Positions 45,158-55,315 of a stretch of 64,000 nt of DNA are shown one piece after another (within the stretch, counting starts at the first letter, position 1; each line of letters starts with the position of its first letter). The stretch covers positions 62,001-126,000 of the forward strand of contig CAVYIY010000007.1 in NCBI GenBank assembly GCA_963768775.1, written 5' to 3'. Below the pieces are notes generated by a model. That model made no database searches. It saw only the letters and a list, made by a program, of their open reading frames with translations, and had not been told where the DNA came from. The position numbers were made by a program, and so were the translations under genes. Source of the stretch: FEN-33 sp963768775. Lineage in GTDB: Archaea > Thermoplasmatota > Thermoplasmata > Methanomassiliicoccales > UBA472.

Positions 45158-46336
45158 ATGCCTGAGATAAACGAACTAGCCAACGGAGTGTTCTGGGTGG
45201 GGGTAAGGGATTGGGACAGGCGCCTCTTCGATGCCCTGATCCCGCTGCCCTATGGCACTACCTATAATGCATACTTAATCGTAGGCGACAAGAAGACCGC
45301 CCTCATCGATACGGTCAATCCGGGCTTCGAAGGCGAACTGAAAGTGAAGCTCGAGGCGCTCGGGGGCATAGAGAAGCTGGATTATCTCATCATGAACCAT
45401 GCCGAGCCGGACCATGCCGGCGGGATACCGTTCGTGTTCGGTGAGAACAAGAAGCTCAAGCTGGTGCTCACTGAGAAGGGAGCGAAGATCGCGAAGGCGC
45501 TCTATCATGTGGCCGATGACCGACTGATGATAGTCAAGCAGGACGATCAAATCGACCTAGGAGGAAAGACGCTCAAATTCATCGAGGCCCCCTTCCTCCA
45601 TTGGCCGGAGACGATGTTCACTTACCTCGTCGAGGAAGAGATACTCTTCTCCTGCGACTTCTTCGGAGCCCATAGCGCAGGAGGGGTGTTCGCCGAGGAC
45701 GTCCAGGACCTCCCTACGTTCGCCAAGAAATACTATGGCGAAATCATGATGCCATTCAACAAGTCAGCGGCGGCGGGGATGGCCAAATTGGAGGGCCTCG
45801 AGATCAGCATGATCGCGCCCTCCCATGGCCCGATCCACCGCGACCCGGAGCCGATCATCCTGGCCTACCTGGATTGGACCAGCGGCGAGACCAAGGAGAA
45901 GGTCACCATCTGCTTCGTCACCATGTGGCAATCGACCAAGGCCCTGGTCGACAAGATGACCGAGATCCTCATGGAAGAGGGGATCGAGACCAAGGTCTAC
46001 AACCTGCCGGTCTCGGACATAGCTGACATCGCCGGGGACCTGGTGGATTCGAGGGCGATCGTCCTCGGCGCGCCAACCGTGCTGAACGGCCTGCATCCGC
46101 AGGGCCTATACATAGCCTCGCTGGTCAAGGTGCTCCGACCGCCCGCGAAATACGCCGCCGTGCTCTCTTCCTTCGGCTGGGGCGGAGGGGCGGTTAAGCA
46201 GGCACTGGACATATTGGGACCGACCAAGATAGAGGCCATCGGAGCCGTGGACGTGAATGGACGGCCGACCGCGGAGGACCTGAAGAAAGTGGAAGAGCTG
46301 GCGAGAGCCTTGGCTGCAAAAGTGCGGTCGGGCTAA
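45158..46336 (+). CDS. fprA: FprA-type diiron flavoprotein (F420H2 oxidase family)
   Basis: 392 aa. The metallo-beta-lactamase-like domain with diiron ligands in HAEPDHAGG (H81, E83, D85, H86) and SHGPIHRDP is followed by a flavodoxin domain from about residue 250 (TICFVTMWQSTKALVDKM; LGAPTVLNGLHPQGLY). Reduces O2 to water (F420H2 as donor in methanogens) or NO. Consistent with a strict anaerobe detoxifying oxygen. Own promoter region. Confidence 0.93.
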   Translation: MPEINELANGVFWVGVRDWDRRLFDALIPLPYGTTYNAYLIVGDKKTALIDTVNPGFEGELKVKLEALGGIEKLDYLIMNHAEPDHAGGIPFVFGENKKLKLVLTEKGAKIAKALYHVADDRLMIVKQDDQIDLGGKTLKFIEAPFLHWPETMFTYLVEEEILFSCDFFGAHSAGGVFAEDVQDLPTFAKKYYGEIMMPFNKSAAAGMAKLEGLEISMIAPSHGPIHRDPEPIILAYLDWTSGETKEKVTICFVTMWQSTKALVDKMTEILMEEGIETKVYNLPVSDIADIAGDLVDSRAIVLGAPTVLNGLHPQGLYIASLVKVLRPPAKYAAVLSSFGWGGGAVKQALDILGPTKIEAIGAVDVNGRPTAEDLKKVEELARALAAKVRSG

Positions 46337-46370
46337 ACCTAATAGAAATGAGAACGACGACTGGCAGGGC

Positions 46371-46760
46371 CTAAGTCCTGAAGTTCACTGCCAATTCCAT
46401 GTGCTTGGAGCCGAAGTATTTCGCGCAGAACTCTGCGGCCTTCTTGGGAGGGTACTCCTTGCAGCTGAAGATGTCGATGAATGCCCGATTCGTGTCTTCG
46501 GCGAAATGACCGGAGATTAGAGAGGTCTCGATCAACTGGGCAAGGGAGTAGCCTTGCACCCGGGGATCGTCCCCGAACCGCACCACGATGGGTTCGCCAA
46601 AGCGCTTCATCTTGATGAATTCGCAAAGATCCACGGAGAACTGGGCGATTCGCTCCCCGTCGCGTATCTTCTTGGGGTCGCAGTCACGCAGGTCTATGGA
46701 GGTGAGGAGCCCCCATTCCCCTCCTTTCTTGAAGTGCTCAATAATCTCATTATCGTTCAT
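46371..46760 (-). CDS. S-adenosylmethionine decarboxylase-like protein
   Basis: 129 aa from ATG 46760. It has GLLTSIDLRDCDPKKIRD, LIETSLISGHFAEDTNRAFIDIFSCKEYPPKKAAEF and LAVNFRT, the pattern of the small prokaryotic AdoMet decarboxylase family (cleavage Ser/pyruvoyl region in ETS, followed by the SGHF and FSCK strands). It would supply aminopropyl groups for polyamines. Stop side converges with fprA. Confidence 0.8.
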   Translation of the reverse strand: MNDNEIIEHFKKGGEWGLLTSIDLRDCDPKKIRDGERIAQFSVDLCEFIKMKRFGEPIVVRFGDDPRVQGYSLAQLIETSLISGHFAEDTNRAFIDIFSCKEYPPKKAAEFCAKYFGSKHMELAVNFRT

Positions 46761-46983
46761 CGTTCTAGTCGAATTCGGGCCTATGCTATACATTTCTGAT
46801 TATCACCATCGTTTGATTATGCGTTTGATATGTTAGCAGGGTTCAACTCGTTCTAGGATGAAAAGGTTGGCATTGAAACATTAGGTCTGATATTAGCCCT
46901 TTTGGCTACATCCAGATAACCGCAGCAGTCGTTTCTGAGGGGGGCGACCGCCCAAAACGCGCAAAATCGAGATATTCGCATCG

Positions 46984-47470
46984 ATTTGTGCGGGAACGCG
47001 TTCCGCAACCTGGAGATGATCACCGCGGGAATGCGAGTGCCGGTGACGATTCTGCGGGACGATGACGGCTCCATGATTGACGATCTGCTTCGACACCGAA
47101 CTGGGAGGAAGGCAGGAATATCGCGATTTCCTGATCAACCAGGACGGCCCGTCGTACGTCCTCAATACCATGTGGGCGGCGAACTGGCGCGCCTTCAGGC
47201 AGGACATGCAGATGATGCACGACTAGAACAACGTGGAGGAGGCGAAGAGGTCTTCAGGTACATGGACTACAGGACTGCCGTGGGCCTAACACCGGCCTGG
47301 GCGACCCTGACGCATTCGAGCGCCGGCTGCAAGAGTTCGCCAGCATCTTCGATCTGGAGCTGAAGCATCATCGGGCGACACTGAAGATCGTGGAACGGTC
47401 CTATCGCGAGGCGAAGCGCCTCCTGCGCGACCCGCACTCCCTGAAGCTCTATACGGCTGAGCGGAGTTGA
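46984..47470 (+). pseudogene. Decayed DUF1638 gene
   Basis: Reading with frame corrections gives DLCGNAFRNLEMI, MRVPVTILRDDDGSMIDDL, YVLNTMWAANWRAF, then VFRYMDYRTAVGL, NTGLGDPDAFERRLQEF and a C-terminal HHRATLKIVERSYREAKRLLRDP. It aligns segment by segment with the intact DUF1638 protein at 13396 (GYGICQSL; RVPTVQLKEDD; FIDTGIGDREHY). Frames change near 47088, 47249 and 47287, an in-frame TAG stands at 47224, and the first ~60 residues are missing. The lost N-terminus argues for true decay. Confidence 0.7.
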
Positions 47471-47564
47471 GGAAATGACGATACCTTATTAGCAATGCCG
47501 ATGCATTTTGGATTGTCCAGTTGTCACAGGCAATAGCTCTATCAGTGCAATTCAAGGAGATTCC

Positions 47565-48367
47565 ATGAAGAAGATCGGTTGGTTCACCACTGCCAGAGGT
47601 CCCGGTTCGTACAACCTTTTCAGCACCATGTTGAAGGGCATCAAGAAGGGGGAGATCGACGCCAAGCTTTCCTTCGTCTTCATCAACCGGGACATAAAGG
47701 GCAATCAGTACCGAATGAAGCTGGTGAAGGAAGCCGAGGACAACGGCGTCCCAGTGATCCTGTTCCCTTCGGACAACTTACATGCCGGAGCTGAAGCAGA
47801 GAGACATCGGGGAATGGAGGGAGGCCTACGGCGAAGGGATTGCGGGATCGGATATCCAAGTGCGAGATGGACTTCGGGGTGCTGGCCGGATATATGCTAA
47901 TATTCGACCGGGAGACTTGCAGGAAGTACACCATGATCAACCTGCATCCGGCCCTTCCGGACACGTACAAAGGGACGTGGGAGGAGATCGTGGGGTCGGT
48001 GGTGGACAACCATGATAACCAGTACGGTGCCACGGTCCACCTCTGCACCCCGGACCTGGACCGGGGAGAGCCGATCGCCTACGACATGTTCCCGCTTGAA
48101 AGCCTCAAAGGGAAGTTCCGCTCCAGGGAGGACCTGATGAAGGGAATAAGGGCGGAGGAGCTCAAGCGTGAGGCCTATCTGCTCATCGGGGTGATACGGA
48201 TGATCGTGGACGGCGAAGTGGTGCTCAAGGATGGGAAGGTATTCAATCGCCGGGGCAACCGGGTTTCGGAATACCCCAATCTCGCCGAGACCATAAATGC
48301 GCAATTGAGAAGCCTTGATCCTGGAAATGACGGCTCATCGGAAAAGCCTCCTTTCCTCAGTCCTTAG
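47565..48367 (+). CDS. PurN-like formyltransferase-fold protein, frame-disrupted
   Basis: Starts MKKIGWFTTARGPGSYNLFSTMLKGIKKGEI, with two +1 frame changes (about 47771 and 47840). Corrected length is 266 residues. The formyltransferase core is seen in FGVLAGYMLIFDRETCRKYTMINLHPALP and GATVHLCTPDLDRGEPIAYDMF. Catalytic Asn, His and Asp are retained, in contrast to the paralogue at 23615. AAGGAGA precedes ATG 47565. A purN role is possible, but the C-terminal half is unlike standard PurN. Confidence 0.75.
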
Positions 48368-48373
48368 CGGCTC

Positions 48374-49006
48374 TCAGAGTTCGAGGATCTTCTTCGCGGC
48401 GATGTACCACAGGTTGAAGTAATTGGTATTGCGGAGCTCCGGATTGGCTTTGACGTATTCGACGAACCACGATGACATGCCGTCCCATTCGTCCACATAG
48501 CCTTCGCGGGTCAGCCTCCAGCCCATCTCCTCTACCGTCGATTGGGAACGGGCCAGGACGAAAGGCATGGTGGTCGTGACCGAATTGCTCTCTGCATCGA
48601 TCCGCACCTCGCGACATGGGCAGCAACCGGTCGATGCAGGCATAGAGATCGTAGTAGGCGATATGGATCTCGCCCAGCCTCCAGGACGCTTGATAGGGCA
48701 TGGCCGAGGGGAATTCCTTGGAGAGCAGCCTCAGCACCGCCGGGAAGATCAGCAGCTCGCCGGTGTAGCGGTTCATGAAGCCATCGCGCGCGAACACCTT
48801 CATCACCAGCGCCTGCTCCTCGTTCCAGAAATCGCTGGCCTCGACCTGCCTTTCGGCCCGATGTCAGCTCCGTCAGCAGGTACCGGCCTGGGCCTTGCCT
48901 GGGGGTCGAACGGATAGCGCTTGGTTATCACCTCCAGGCTCGCTTCGCGCCCTTCGTCCGATAGGGCCAGGCAGGCATCCATGATGATCTCATGCTTCTC
49001 ATCCAT
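48374..49006 (-). CDS. Unknown protein, frame-disrupted
   Basis: Reads from ATG 49006: MDEKHEIIMDACLALSDEGR ... ITKRYPFDPQARP, then in another frame RYLLTELTSGR, then NEEQALVMKVFARDGFMNRYTGELLIFPAVLRLLSKEF ... YYDLYACIDRLLPM, and finally VRIDAESNSVTTTMPFVLARSQ ... NYFNLWYIAAKKILEL. At least three frame changes (about 48890, 48850 and 48615), net shift zero, about 210 residues. No family is recognised. Codon quality in each segment shows it was one gene. Confidence 0.6.
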
Positions 49007-49117
49007 TCAAGCTCTGTCTCCACGCTCTTCAACGCTCGATGCCGCGTGTTCTTCGTTCCGGAAGGGAAAGTTACTTAGATATCTTACCAGCAAGGTCGTC
49101 GCCAGTGGGGATATCGG

Positions 49118-49580
49118 ATGAGTGCATTGATAGTTTGCGATACCAAGTATGGAATGACGGAGAAGATGGCCACAGCCATAATGAAGGGCATGAAGGAAGG
49201 GGGAGTTTCCGAGGTGGCCATGAAGAAGGTCGGGGACGCATATGAAGCGATTACAAGGCGGCAGATAGCCTGGACCTTCGAATCACCGGTACGCATCGAG
49301 GGAGCGACGGGCGACGCTAAGAAGGCATTGAAGACCGCAATCGACACCGGCGCCAATGGCAAGAAAGGGACGGCCTTCGACACCAGGTTCGCGAACGCCA
49401 CCGGCAAAGGAGCCGCCGAGAAGATGATGGAGAGGATGGAGAAGGCCGGGATCAAGAAGACGACGGAGCCGGAATGGTTCGTCGTGCTCAAGACCAAGGA
49501 GCCCGATCGCTGAGGAGAGGAGGCCAAGGCCCCGCCTTCGGGAAGAAGATTGCCCAGGAACTTACTGGCATAGCCTGCCG
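49118..49580 (+). CDS. Flavodoxin-family protein, frame-disrupted
   Basis: Starts MSALIVCDTKYGMTEKMATAIMKGMKEG (FMN phosphate loop). Two short out-of-frame stretches are seen: about 49249-49285, where the other frame reads DYKAADSL, and after 49513, where another frame reads AFGKKIAQEL, the usual flavodoxin C-terminus. GATGDAKKALKTAIDTG and KKGTAFDTRF are conserved. As it stands the uninterrupted frame ends at 49513. Electron carrier or quinone-reductase-like role. Confidence 0.65.
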
Positions 49581-49692
49581 ATTTATCTATCAAAAGCGAC
49601 TATCAATCGCTGTCAAGAAATGCGTGTCTCGGGCGCTCCGGAGCAGGAATCCGATGTGAAATGTTAAGGACGTCCAAGTCGCTTTCCGAAGC

Positions 49693-50255
49693 ATGGAGAA
49701 GAAGAGCATCGAGGACCTCTCGAACCTGGTCTTCGGGCTGGCCTTGACCCTCGGGGCAGTCACCTTGGTCAGGCCTGAGGGCAACGATTTCGCCCAATTG
49801 TTCTATGTCCTCTTCAACTTCGCGCTTGGCTTCTTCATCATTGTTTGGTTATGGTTGCTATACAATCGATGACCAAGAGATTGGAAATGGACCGGAAGGA
49901 GGAGGTCATCCTGAATTTCATCCTCCTTTTCCTGGTTGTCATCGAGCCTTATCTTTGGACGTTGACCACTACCTCCTCTGGCGCTACGTTCTATGCCCTC
50001 GACATCGGCACGGCTCTACTGATCTTGGGCACATACAGCCATTTCATCATCCAGAATGCTCGAAGGCGTGGAGAGAACGTCAAGCAGCTGTTGACCGGGC
50101 GTTCGATCGCTTATGTTTCCGCCCTGATATTCTATGCCTCAATCATACCCGGTCTGATTCCGCAGCTTCAGCCCTATGGCGTCCAAGGGCTGATATGGTT
50201 GTCCGTGCTGGTGTACGCTGTCTTCAGAGGGGTCCGTGGCGGCAAGAGAAAATAG
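49693..50255 (+). CDS. TMEM175-like (DUF1211) membrane protein, frame-disrupted
   Basis: MEKKSIEDLSNLVFGLALTLGAVTLV, then FNFALGFFIIVWLWLLYNR, stop; the other frame resumes at 49869 with MTKRLEMDRKEEVILNFILLFLVVIEPYL and runs to 50255. A one-base deletion separates the halves. About 187 residues with six predicted TM segments, in the arrangement of prokaryotic TMEM175 K+ channels. The FSD motif of the family is degenerate (LSN), so the assignment is tentative. Confidence 0.55.
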
Positions 50256-50483
50256 CAGGCAATAATGCGGAGAATCTGCGGCTTTTGACCAGATGGTCTC
50301 ACAAGAAGATGGCACCAATCTCACTATTTGCCCTGCAGACCGCATTTTAGTCGGGCCATGCTTAAGAATCAGGGGCTCTAGACTACGTCAAGGATGTGGA
50401 AGAGCAGCAAAGCATGTTGTGCCATCGGCTGGCTGTCATCGTTCAGGCAAGAGGTCAATCGAGAGATCGAGCGAGAGGAAGCG

Positions 50484-51539
50484 ATGATCGATCGGCTCAG
50501 CACTCCGGCCAAGGGGTACCGTCCTGGGCACGGTCATCACCTACGCGTTGATCGCCGTTTCGCTTGTCGTGCTATTCCTGCACCCGAACTTCCTACTCCT
50601 CTGGCTGGTAGGCGCCCTGCTGCTCTATTCGTACAATTTCGTCTTCCTGCTCATCCCCACCTCGACCACGAAGAAGACGAGCATGAGGGAAAGAATCGAC
50701 CTGGAAAAGCAATGGAGCCAGTTCAAGGACGTTGCCCGCCACTTGATCGTCAACCGGAAAGGCCTGGCCTTGGAGATGGCGTTCACCGTCTTCCTCGGAG
50801 GCATGGTCCCCCTGGCCCTGAACTTCACCGTGATCTTCGGCGTAGGGCTGGTCTTCGCCCTGAACTACGGCATTCTATCGCACGCCATCGATATGGCGTG
50901 ACCAACGCGATAATCATGCAAATAGTGCTGATCCTGCTGTTCTACGTCCTGCTGATGTTCTTCGCGCCCCATGCCCAGGGGATGACCAAGATATTCCGGC
51001 ATTTCAGCACCAGCTTCTACAAGGCCCGCTCCAGCGGCAAGATGGCGATAGCCTTGGTGGGCGTCTTGCTGGTCGGGCTGATCGCGATCACCGCGGTACT
51101 CTTCTTCGGCGCCATCCTCCTGCCCGGGTCAACGCTGCTGGAACTGATCATCGACCCGGGGATGCCCCAGGGTCTGGACATACTCTCACTGACATTCATC
51201 CTCGGGGCGTAGGTGGTGATCATGAGGCATTTCCAAGGCCTCTCCAGCCGGAGGATGGCGATCATCGTGCTGCGCAAGCGCATCGCGACTCTCAGGAAGG
51301 ACGTCCTAGGGAAGATAGACGGAACGGAGAGCGGGGCCAGACTGGACCAGGTGCATCGAGATGACGAGATCGAGGCCGCCAGGGTCAGGTACTGCTCCAT
51401 GATCATCTACGACATCGCGGAGCACAGCTTCTTCGGCTACGCCCCGGTGTACATGGTGGCGCCAGGCATGCGCTATGCCAAAGAGGACAAAGTGCTCAGC
51501 AGCGCCTCGTTCGACGTGACAGGGATGGAATTGGCTTGA
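50484..51539 (+). CDS. Multispanning membrane protein, frame-disrupted with in-frame TAG
   Basis: MIDRLSTPAKGY, then +1 frame: GTVITYALIAVSLVVLFLHPNFLLLWLVGALLLYSYNFVFLL ... VFALNYGILSHAI, then back to the first frame TNAIIMQIVLILLFYVLLMFF ... LSLTFILGA, TAG (51210-51212), VVIMRHFQGLSSRRMAIIVLRKRIATLRKDVLG ... GMELA. The frames cancel, giving exactly 352 codons. The TAG sits where a TM residue (probably Leu, TTG) would be. GAGAGGAAG precedes ATG 50484. Six or more TM segments; no family recognised. Confidence 0.6.
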
Positions 51540-51583
51540 GGCCTTCGCGCCCCCTTACGCACGTCACCGCTCAATCATCCAGA

Positions 51584-52715
51584 TCATTCTAGGGCATGGA
51601 TGTTCTTCTTGGCGCACATTTCCTTCAGCACCTTCGGCCATACGGTGACGCTCACCTCACCGATATGCGCCTTCTTGAGGATGGCCATCTGGGTGCGGGA
51701 TTGGCCGATGCCTCCGCCGATGCTCAGCGGTATCTCGCCCTTGACGATGGCTTGGTGGTAAGGGTACTTGAGGAAGTCCAGTCAGGCCGGACATCTCCAG
51801 CTGCTTCTTGAGCGTCTCCCCGTTCACCCTGATCCCCATGGAGGTGAGCTCGTGCCTCCGCTGGGTGACGTGGTTCCAAATCAGGATGTCGCCGTTCAGG
51901 CCGTGCATCGGCCTGCCATCCTTCGACCGGGTTTCCGTGGCCCAATCGTCGTAGTCTGCCGCGCGCATCTCGTGAGGATAGCCGTCGCGCAGCGGCCAGC
52001 CTATGCCATAGATGAAGACCCCCGGGTACTCCTGCAGGATCCTGGTCTCGCGCTCCTTCCGAGGTGCGTCGGGATACTTGTCCAGCAGATCCTCGGCGTG
52101 GACGAACTCCAGCTTGTCCGGCAAGTCTGGATGCCCGTCGGACCTCAGCTCGGGGAAGTGCCTATGCGCCTGCCGCTCCGCCCCCTTGATCACCTTCCAG
52201 ATGCGCTCGACCGTCTTGGTGAGATAGTCCAGATTGCGATCGTCGGCCGTTATCGCCCTCTCCCAGTCCCACTGGTCGACGTAGGCGCTGTGATCGTGGT
52301 CGAGGAAGTAGTCCTTGCGCACCGCGCGCATGTCCGTGCACAGGCCTTCGTCTGGCGCCAGGCCGAACTGCCTTAGCGCCATCCGCTTCCATTTCGTGGC
52401 CGCCTGCACCACCTGGGCATTCATCGGATGCAGATCCCGATCATTGGAGATGTGGAATTGGACCGGGGTGCGGGAGCCGTCGCGGTCCAGGAGGTCGTTT
52501 ATCCCGCTCTCCGCCTCCACGATGAGCGGGACCGTGACCATCATCAGGCCCAGTTCCTTGCAGAGGTTCTTCTCGATGTACTCCTTCACAAGGAAAACAG
52601 CCCTCTGGGTGTCCTTTGGGTTCAAGAGCGAGTTATAACCCTCGGGAAGCACCTTATCCAGTTGCTTGTAATCACCAATCCCAGGTCCAGCCAGGTCTGC
52701 TCTCTTGTCGGTCAT
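51584..52715 (-). CDS. asnA: Aspartate-ammonia ligase (AsnA), one frame change
   Basis: Ammonia-dependent asparagine synthetase with class II aaRS-like fold. It has LNPKDTQRAVFLVKEYIEKNLCKELGLMMVTVPLIVEAESGINDLL, ATKWKRMALRQFGL, GLCTDMRAVRKDYFLDHDHSAYVDQWDWERAI. After a +1 shift at about 51778 the frame reads DFLKYPYHQAIVKGEIPLSIGGGIGQSRTQMAILKKAHIGEVSVTVWP, the family's C-terminal ATP motif. Corrected length 376 residues, slightly longer than bacterial AsnA. In the uncorrected frame it ends at 51657 in a nonsense tail. Confidence 0.85.
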
Positions 52716-52864
52716 TTAAGGCGTTTAAGGGAAGCTCGGGGTATTCAAATTGTTCGGTGTTCTCTCCATGACTTGCTTGAGGATTCTGGGGGGCGAAATT
52801 CAATCCTAAGACATGACAAATTGAGCTGGCATGATCACGACCCACAGGAAAGATTGAACTAGAG

Positions 52865-54397
52865 TTGGCTCACATTTGGTTGCCAATGGAGCGGGCAGGA
52901 AGGGGCAGCGTCAAGGTCAAGTTGCAGCGCAAGCTCAATGCCTTCGACGTGACCAACCTGGTCATCGGCTCAATCATTGGTGCCGATATCTACGTTGCCA
53001 CCGGCCTGTCAGTCGGGCTGATCGGCCCTTCATCACTGGTCATCTGGCTGCTCGCAGGCATGATGGCCATGGTCATCGCCCTTTCCTTCGCCTATTGCGT
53101 CATGCTCATGCCCCGGGTCGGCGGTCCGTACGCCTATGTGAGAGCCGTCTCCACGCCCTTCGCCGGGTTCATGGTGGGCTGGGCGCTGCTATTGGCAGAA
53201 TGGTTCTCCCTCGCCGTGTTCCCCGTCGCCTTCGCCCAATACTTCAGCTCCTTGGTCCCTGGCATCGACGCCATCGGCATCATCCTGTTGAAGGCGGGGT
53301 TCATAATCTTCATCATAGTCACGAACACAGTCGGAGTCAAAGCGGCGGGGCGCACCAACGACCTACTGACGATCATCAAGCTGAGCCCACTGGTGTTGAT
53401 AATCATAGGAGGAATGGCATTCCTATTCCTCAATCCCACAATTGTAGGAAATAACCTTTCGCCTTTCGTCACCGGCGGCCTAGGATCCTTCGGGACGGCG
53501 CTTATCCTCATCTTCTGGGCTTATGCTGGCTTCGAGCTCTCCACCATACCGGCGAACGAGGTGGAGAAGCCGGAGCGAACGATTCCGAAGGCAATCGTGC
53601 TGGGCATGCTCTTCGTCATCGCCTTCTACCTCCTGACCAACCTAGTTGTGGTCGGAGCGGTCAGCTCGCCCCAGCTGAACTCCACCAACACCCCGCTGAT
53701 CACCGCGGCTTCCACCATCTTCGGCGGACCGGTGCTCTCGGGCATCATGATGCTGGTGGTCGGAGTCGGCGCGCTATTCTCCATCCTCGGGGCGGACGAG
53801 TCGGGCACCATCGGCACCTCCAGGCTGGCATATGCCATGTCCCTCGACGGCCTGTTGCCGCGCTCCTTCGCCAATAAGCATGCGGAATTTGGCACGCCCT
53901 ATGTGGCACTCATCGTCCTCTGCGCCACCGCATTCGTCGCCAGCGTCTTCGGCGGACTGGCGACGCTGATCAGCTCCTCGGTCTTCCTGCTCGCCTTCGT
54001 GTATCTGGCCACCTGCCTATCGACCATCCGCTTGGAACGGAAGAACTCGGAGGCGGCCAGCAAACTGCATTGGAAGATCATGATCCCGGCGCTTGGAGCC
54101 ATGTTCTCGCTATTCCTAATCATCCTCGTCGATCCGGTCGAGATAGCCGTGTCCATAGGGGTGCTCGCCGTCGGGGTCCTGGTCTATGCTTACTTCTCCC
54201 CGAAGAAGGAGTTGGCGGAGGCGAAGGCCGTGTATCTGTCGGAGGAGGCGGTGCTGAAGAGGGTGAGGCGCCAGAGCACCACCTTCCTGGCCCACCCCAT
54301 ATTCCATTTGAAGCGCCTGGTCTACCGGCGCCGCCACATCGAGCCGGCCATCGTGCTTATCCCTGAGGACGACCCGACCAGGCGATTGAAGGAATGA
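52865..54397 (+). CDS. APC-superfamily amino acid permease
   Basis: 510 aa with about 12 TM segments. NLVIGSIIGADIYVATGLSVGLIGPSSL is the APC TM1 substrate loop; FWAYAGFELSTIPANEVEKPERTIPKAI is TM6 and the following loop. The last ~70 residues form a charged cytoplasmic tail. TTG 52865 or ATG 52886 as start. Substrate unknown; the nearby asnA gene may hint at amino acid use but is divergent. Confidence 0.92.
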   Translation: MAHIWLPMERAGRGSVKVKLQRKLNAFDVTNLVIGSIIGADIYVATGLSVGLIGPSSLVIWLLAGMMAMVIALSFAYCVMLMPRVGGPYAYVRAVSTPFAGFMVGWALLLAEWFSLAVFPVAFAQYFSSLVPGIDAIGIILLKAGFIIFIIVTNTVGVKAAGRTNDLLTIIKLSPLVLIIIGGMAFLFLNPTIVGNNLSPFVTGGLGSFGTALILIFWAYAGFELSTIPANEVEKPERTIPKAIVLGMLFVIAFYLLTNLVVVGAVSSPQLNSTNTPLITAASTIFGGPVLSGIMMLVVGVGALFSILGADESGTIGTSRLAYAMSLDGLLPRSFANKHAEFGTPYVALIVLCATAFVASVFGGLATLISSSVFLLAFVYLATCLSTIRLERKNSEAASKLHWKIMIPALGAMFSLFLIILVDPVEIAVSIGVLAVGVLVYAYFSPKKELAEAKAVYLSEEAVLKRVRRQSTTFLAHPIFHLKRLVYRRRHIEPAIVLIPEDDPTRRLKE

Positions 54398-54473
54398 ATC
54401 GTTCGCGGGTCATTGATGCCTCAAAGGCATCATCCTAAATACGTCCGGCTCTGTCGCACGGCAAGGTGGCAAA

Positions 54474-55214
54474 ATGGCTCAAGATGATCTCTACGAAGCG
54501 ATATTCAGGCGCAAGTCGGTTAGGAAGTATGCTCCAGGCAAATTGGATCCTGCCATGATGGAGAAGGTCGTAGCACATTTAGCTGAGCTCAAACCGCTCT
54601 TCCCGGAGATCCGCACTGAGTTGAAGGTAATGACCAATCAAGAAGTGAAGGGCATGTTCAAGGTAGATGCTCCCCACTTCCTGGCATTCTTCTCAGAAGT
54701 CCGGGAAGCCTCCCCCACCAACGCCGGCTTCATGATGCAACAGATGGACTTATTCCTCTCCGCCCATGGAATCGGCAGTTGCTGGCAGGGGGGGCCGAAG
54801 CCGATAAGGGAGTCGATGAAGGTCTCCAAATTCGAGTTTGTTACTCTATTGGCATTCGGTCCGCCCGCTGAGGACATCCACCGCAAGAGCATCTCGGAGT
54901 TTAAAAGAGAGCCCCTGGCCAATATCTCGGAAGTGAAAGGTTACGATGACTTGCTGGAACCGGCCCGCCTCGCCCCATCCGGAATGAACAACCAACCCTG
55001 GTTCTTCACCGGTGGGAATGGATCAATCCACGTCAGTTACGCAAAATCGATGGCGGTCGATCGGATGAACCAGATCAGCTCAGGCATAGCTCTCTGCCAC
55101 ATGAGGCTGGCTGCGACTCATTCCGGCAGGAAGGTCGAGTTCAGGAATGACCGGTCCGCGGATGCGAACCCTCCGAAGAAGTACTCGTATGTCGCGACAA
55201 TGATTATCGGTTAG
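54474..55214 (+). CDS. Nitroreductase-family flavoprotein
   Basis: 246 aa. Starts YEAIFRRKSVRKYAPGKLD (FMN phosphate-binding Arg/Ser). NAGFMMQQMDLFLSAHGIGSCWQGGPK and LEPARLAPSGMNNQPWFF complete the FMN site. It resembles the two-repeat nitroreductases of anaerobic archaea. NAD(P)H-dependent reduction of an unknown substrate. Follows the permease gene by ~75 bp. Confidence 0.88.
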   Translation: MAQDDLYEAIFRRKSVRKYAPGKLDPAMMEKVVAHLAELKPLFPEIRTELKVMTNQEVKGMFKVDAPHFLAFFSEVREASPTNAGFMMQQMDLFLSAHGIGSCWQGGPKPIRESMKVSKFEFVTLLAFGPPAEDIHRKSISEFKREPLANISEVKGYDDLLEPARLAPSGMNNQPWFFTGGNGSIHVSYAKSMAVDRMNQISSGIALCHMRLAATHSGRKVEFRNDRSADANPPKKYSYVATMIIG

Positions 55215-55315
55215 GTCGTTGAAAGAAGACTGGCAACCCGAAGCTCTGCTGTTTCAAAGCAATGATGCAAAAAAGAGGGAATTAAAAAAATAGAAAATTG
55301 GGCCGTTAGGCCGGT

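Noticed and set aside
47224..47226. TAG as pyrrolysine codon
   Set aside because: Several genes in the window end with TAG (dapL, ilvC, the ABC-2 permease, the nitroreductase and others), the gene is otherwise decayed, and no pyl genes are present.
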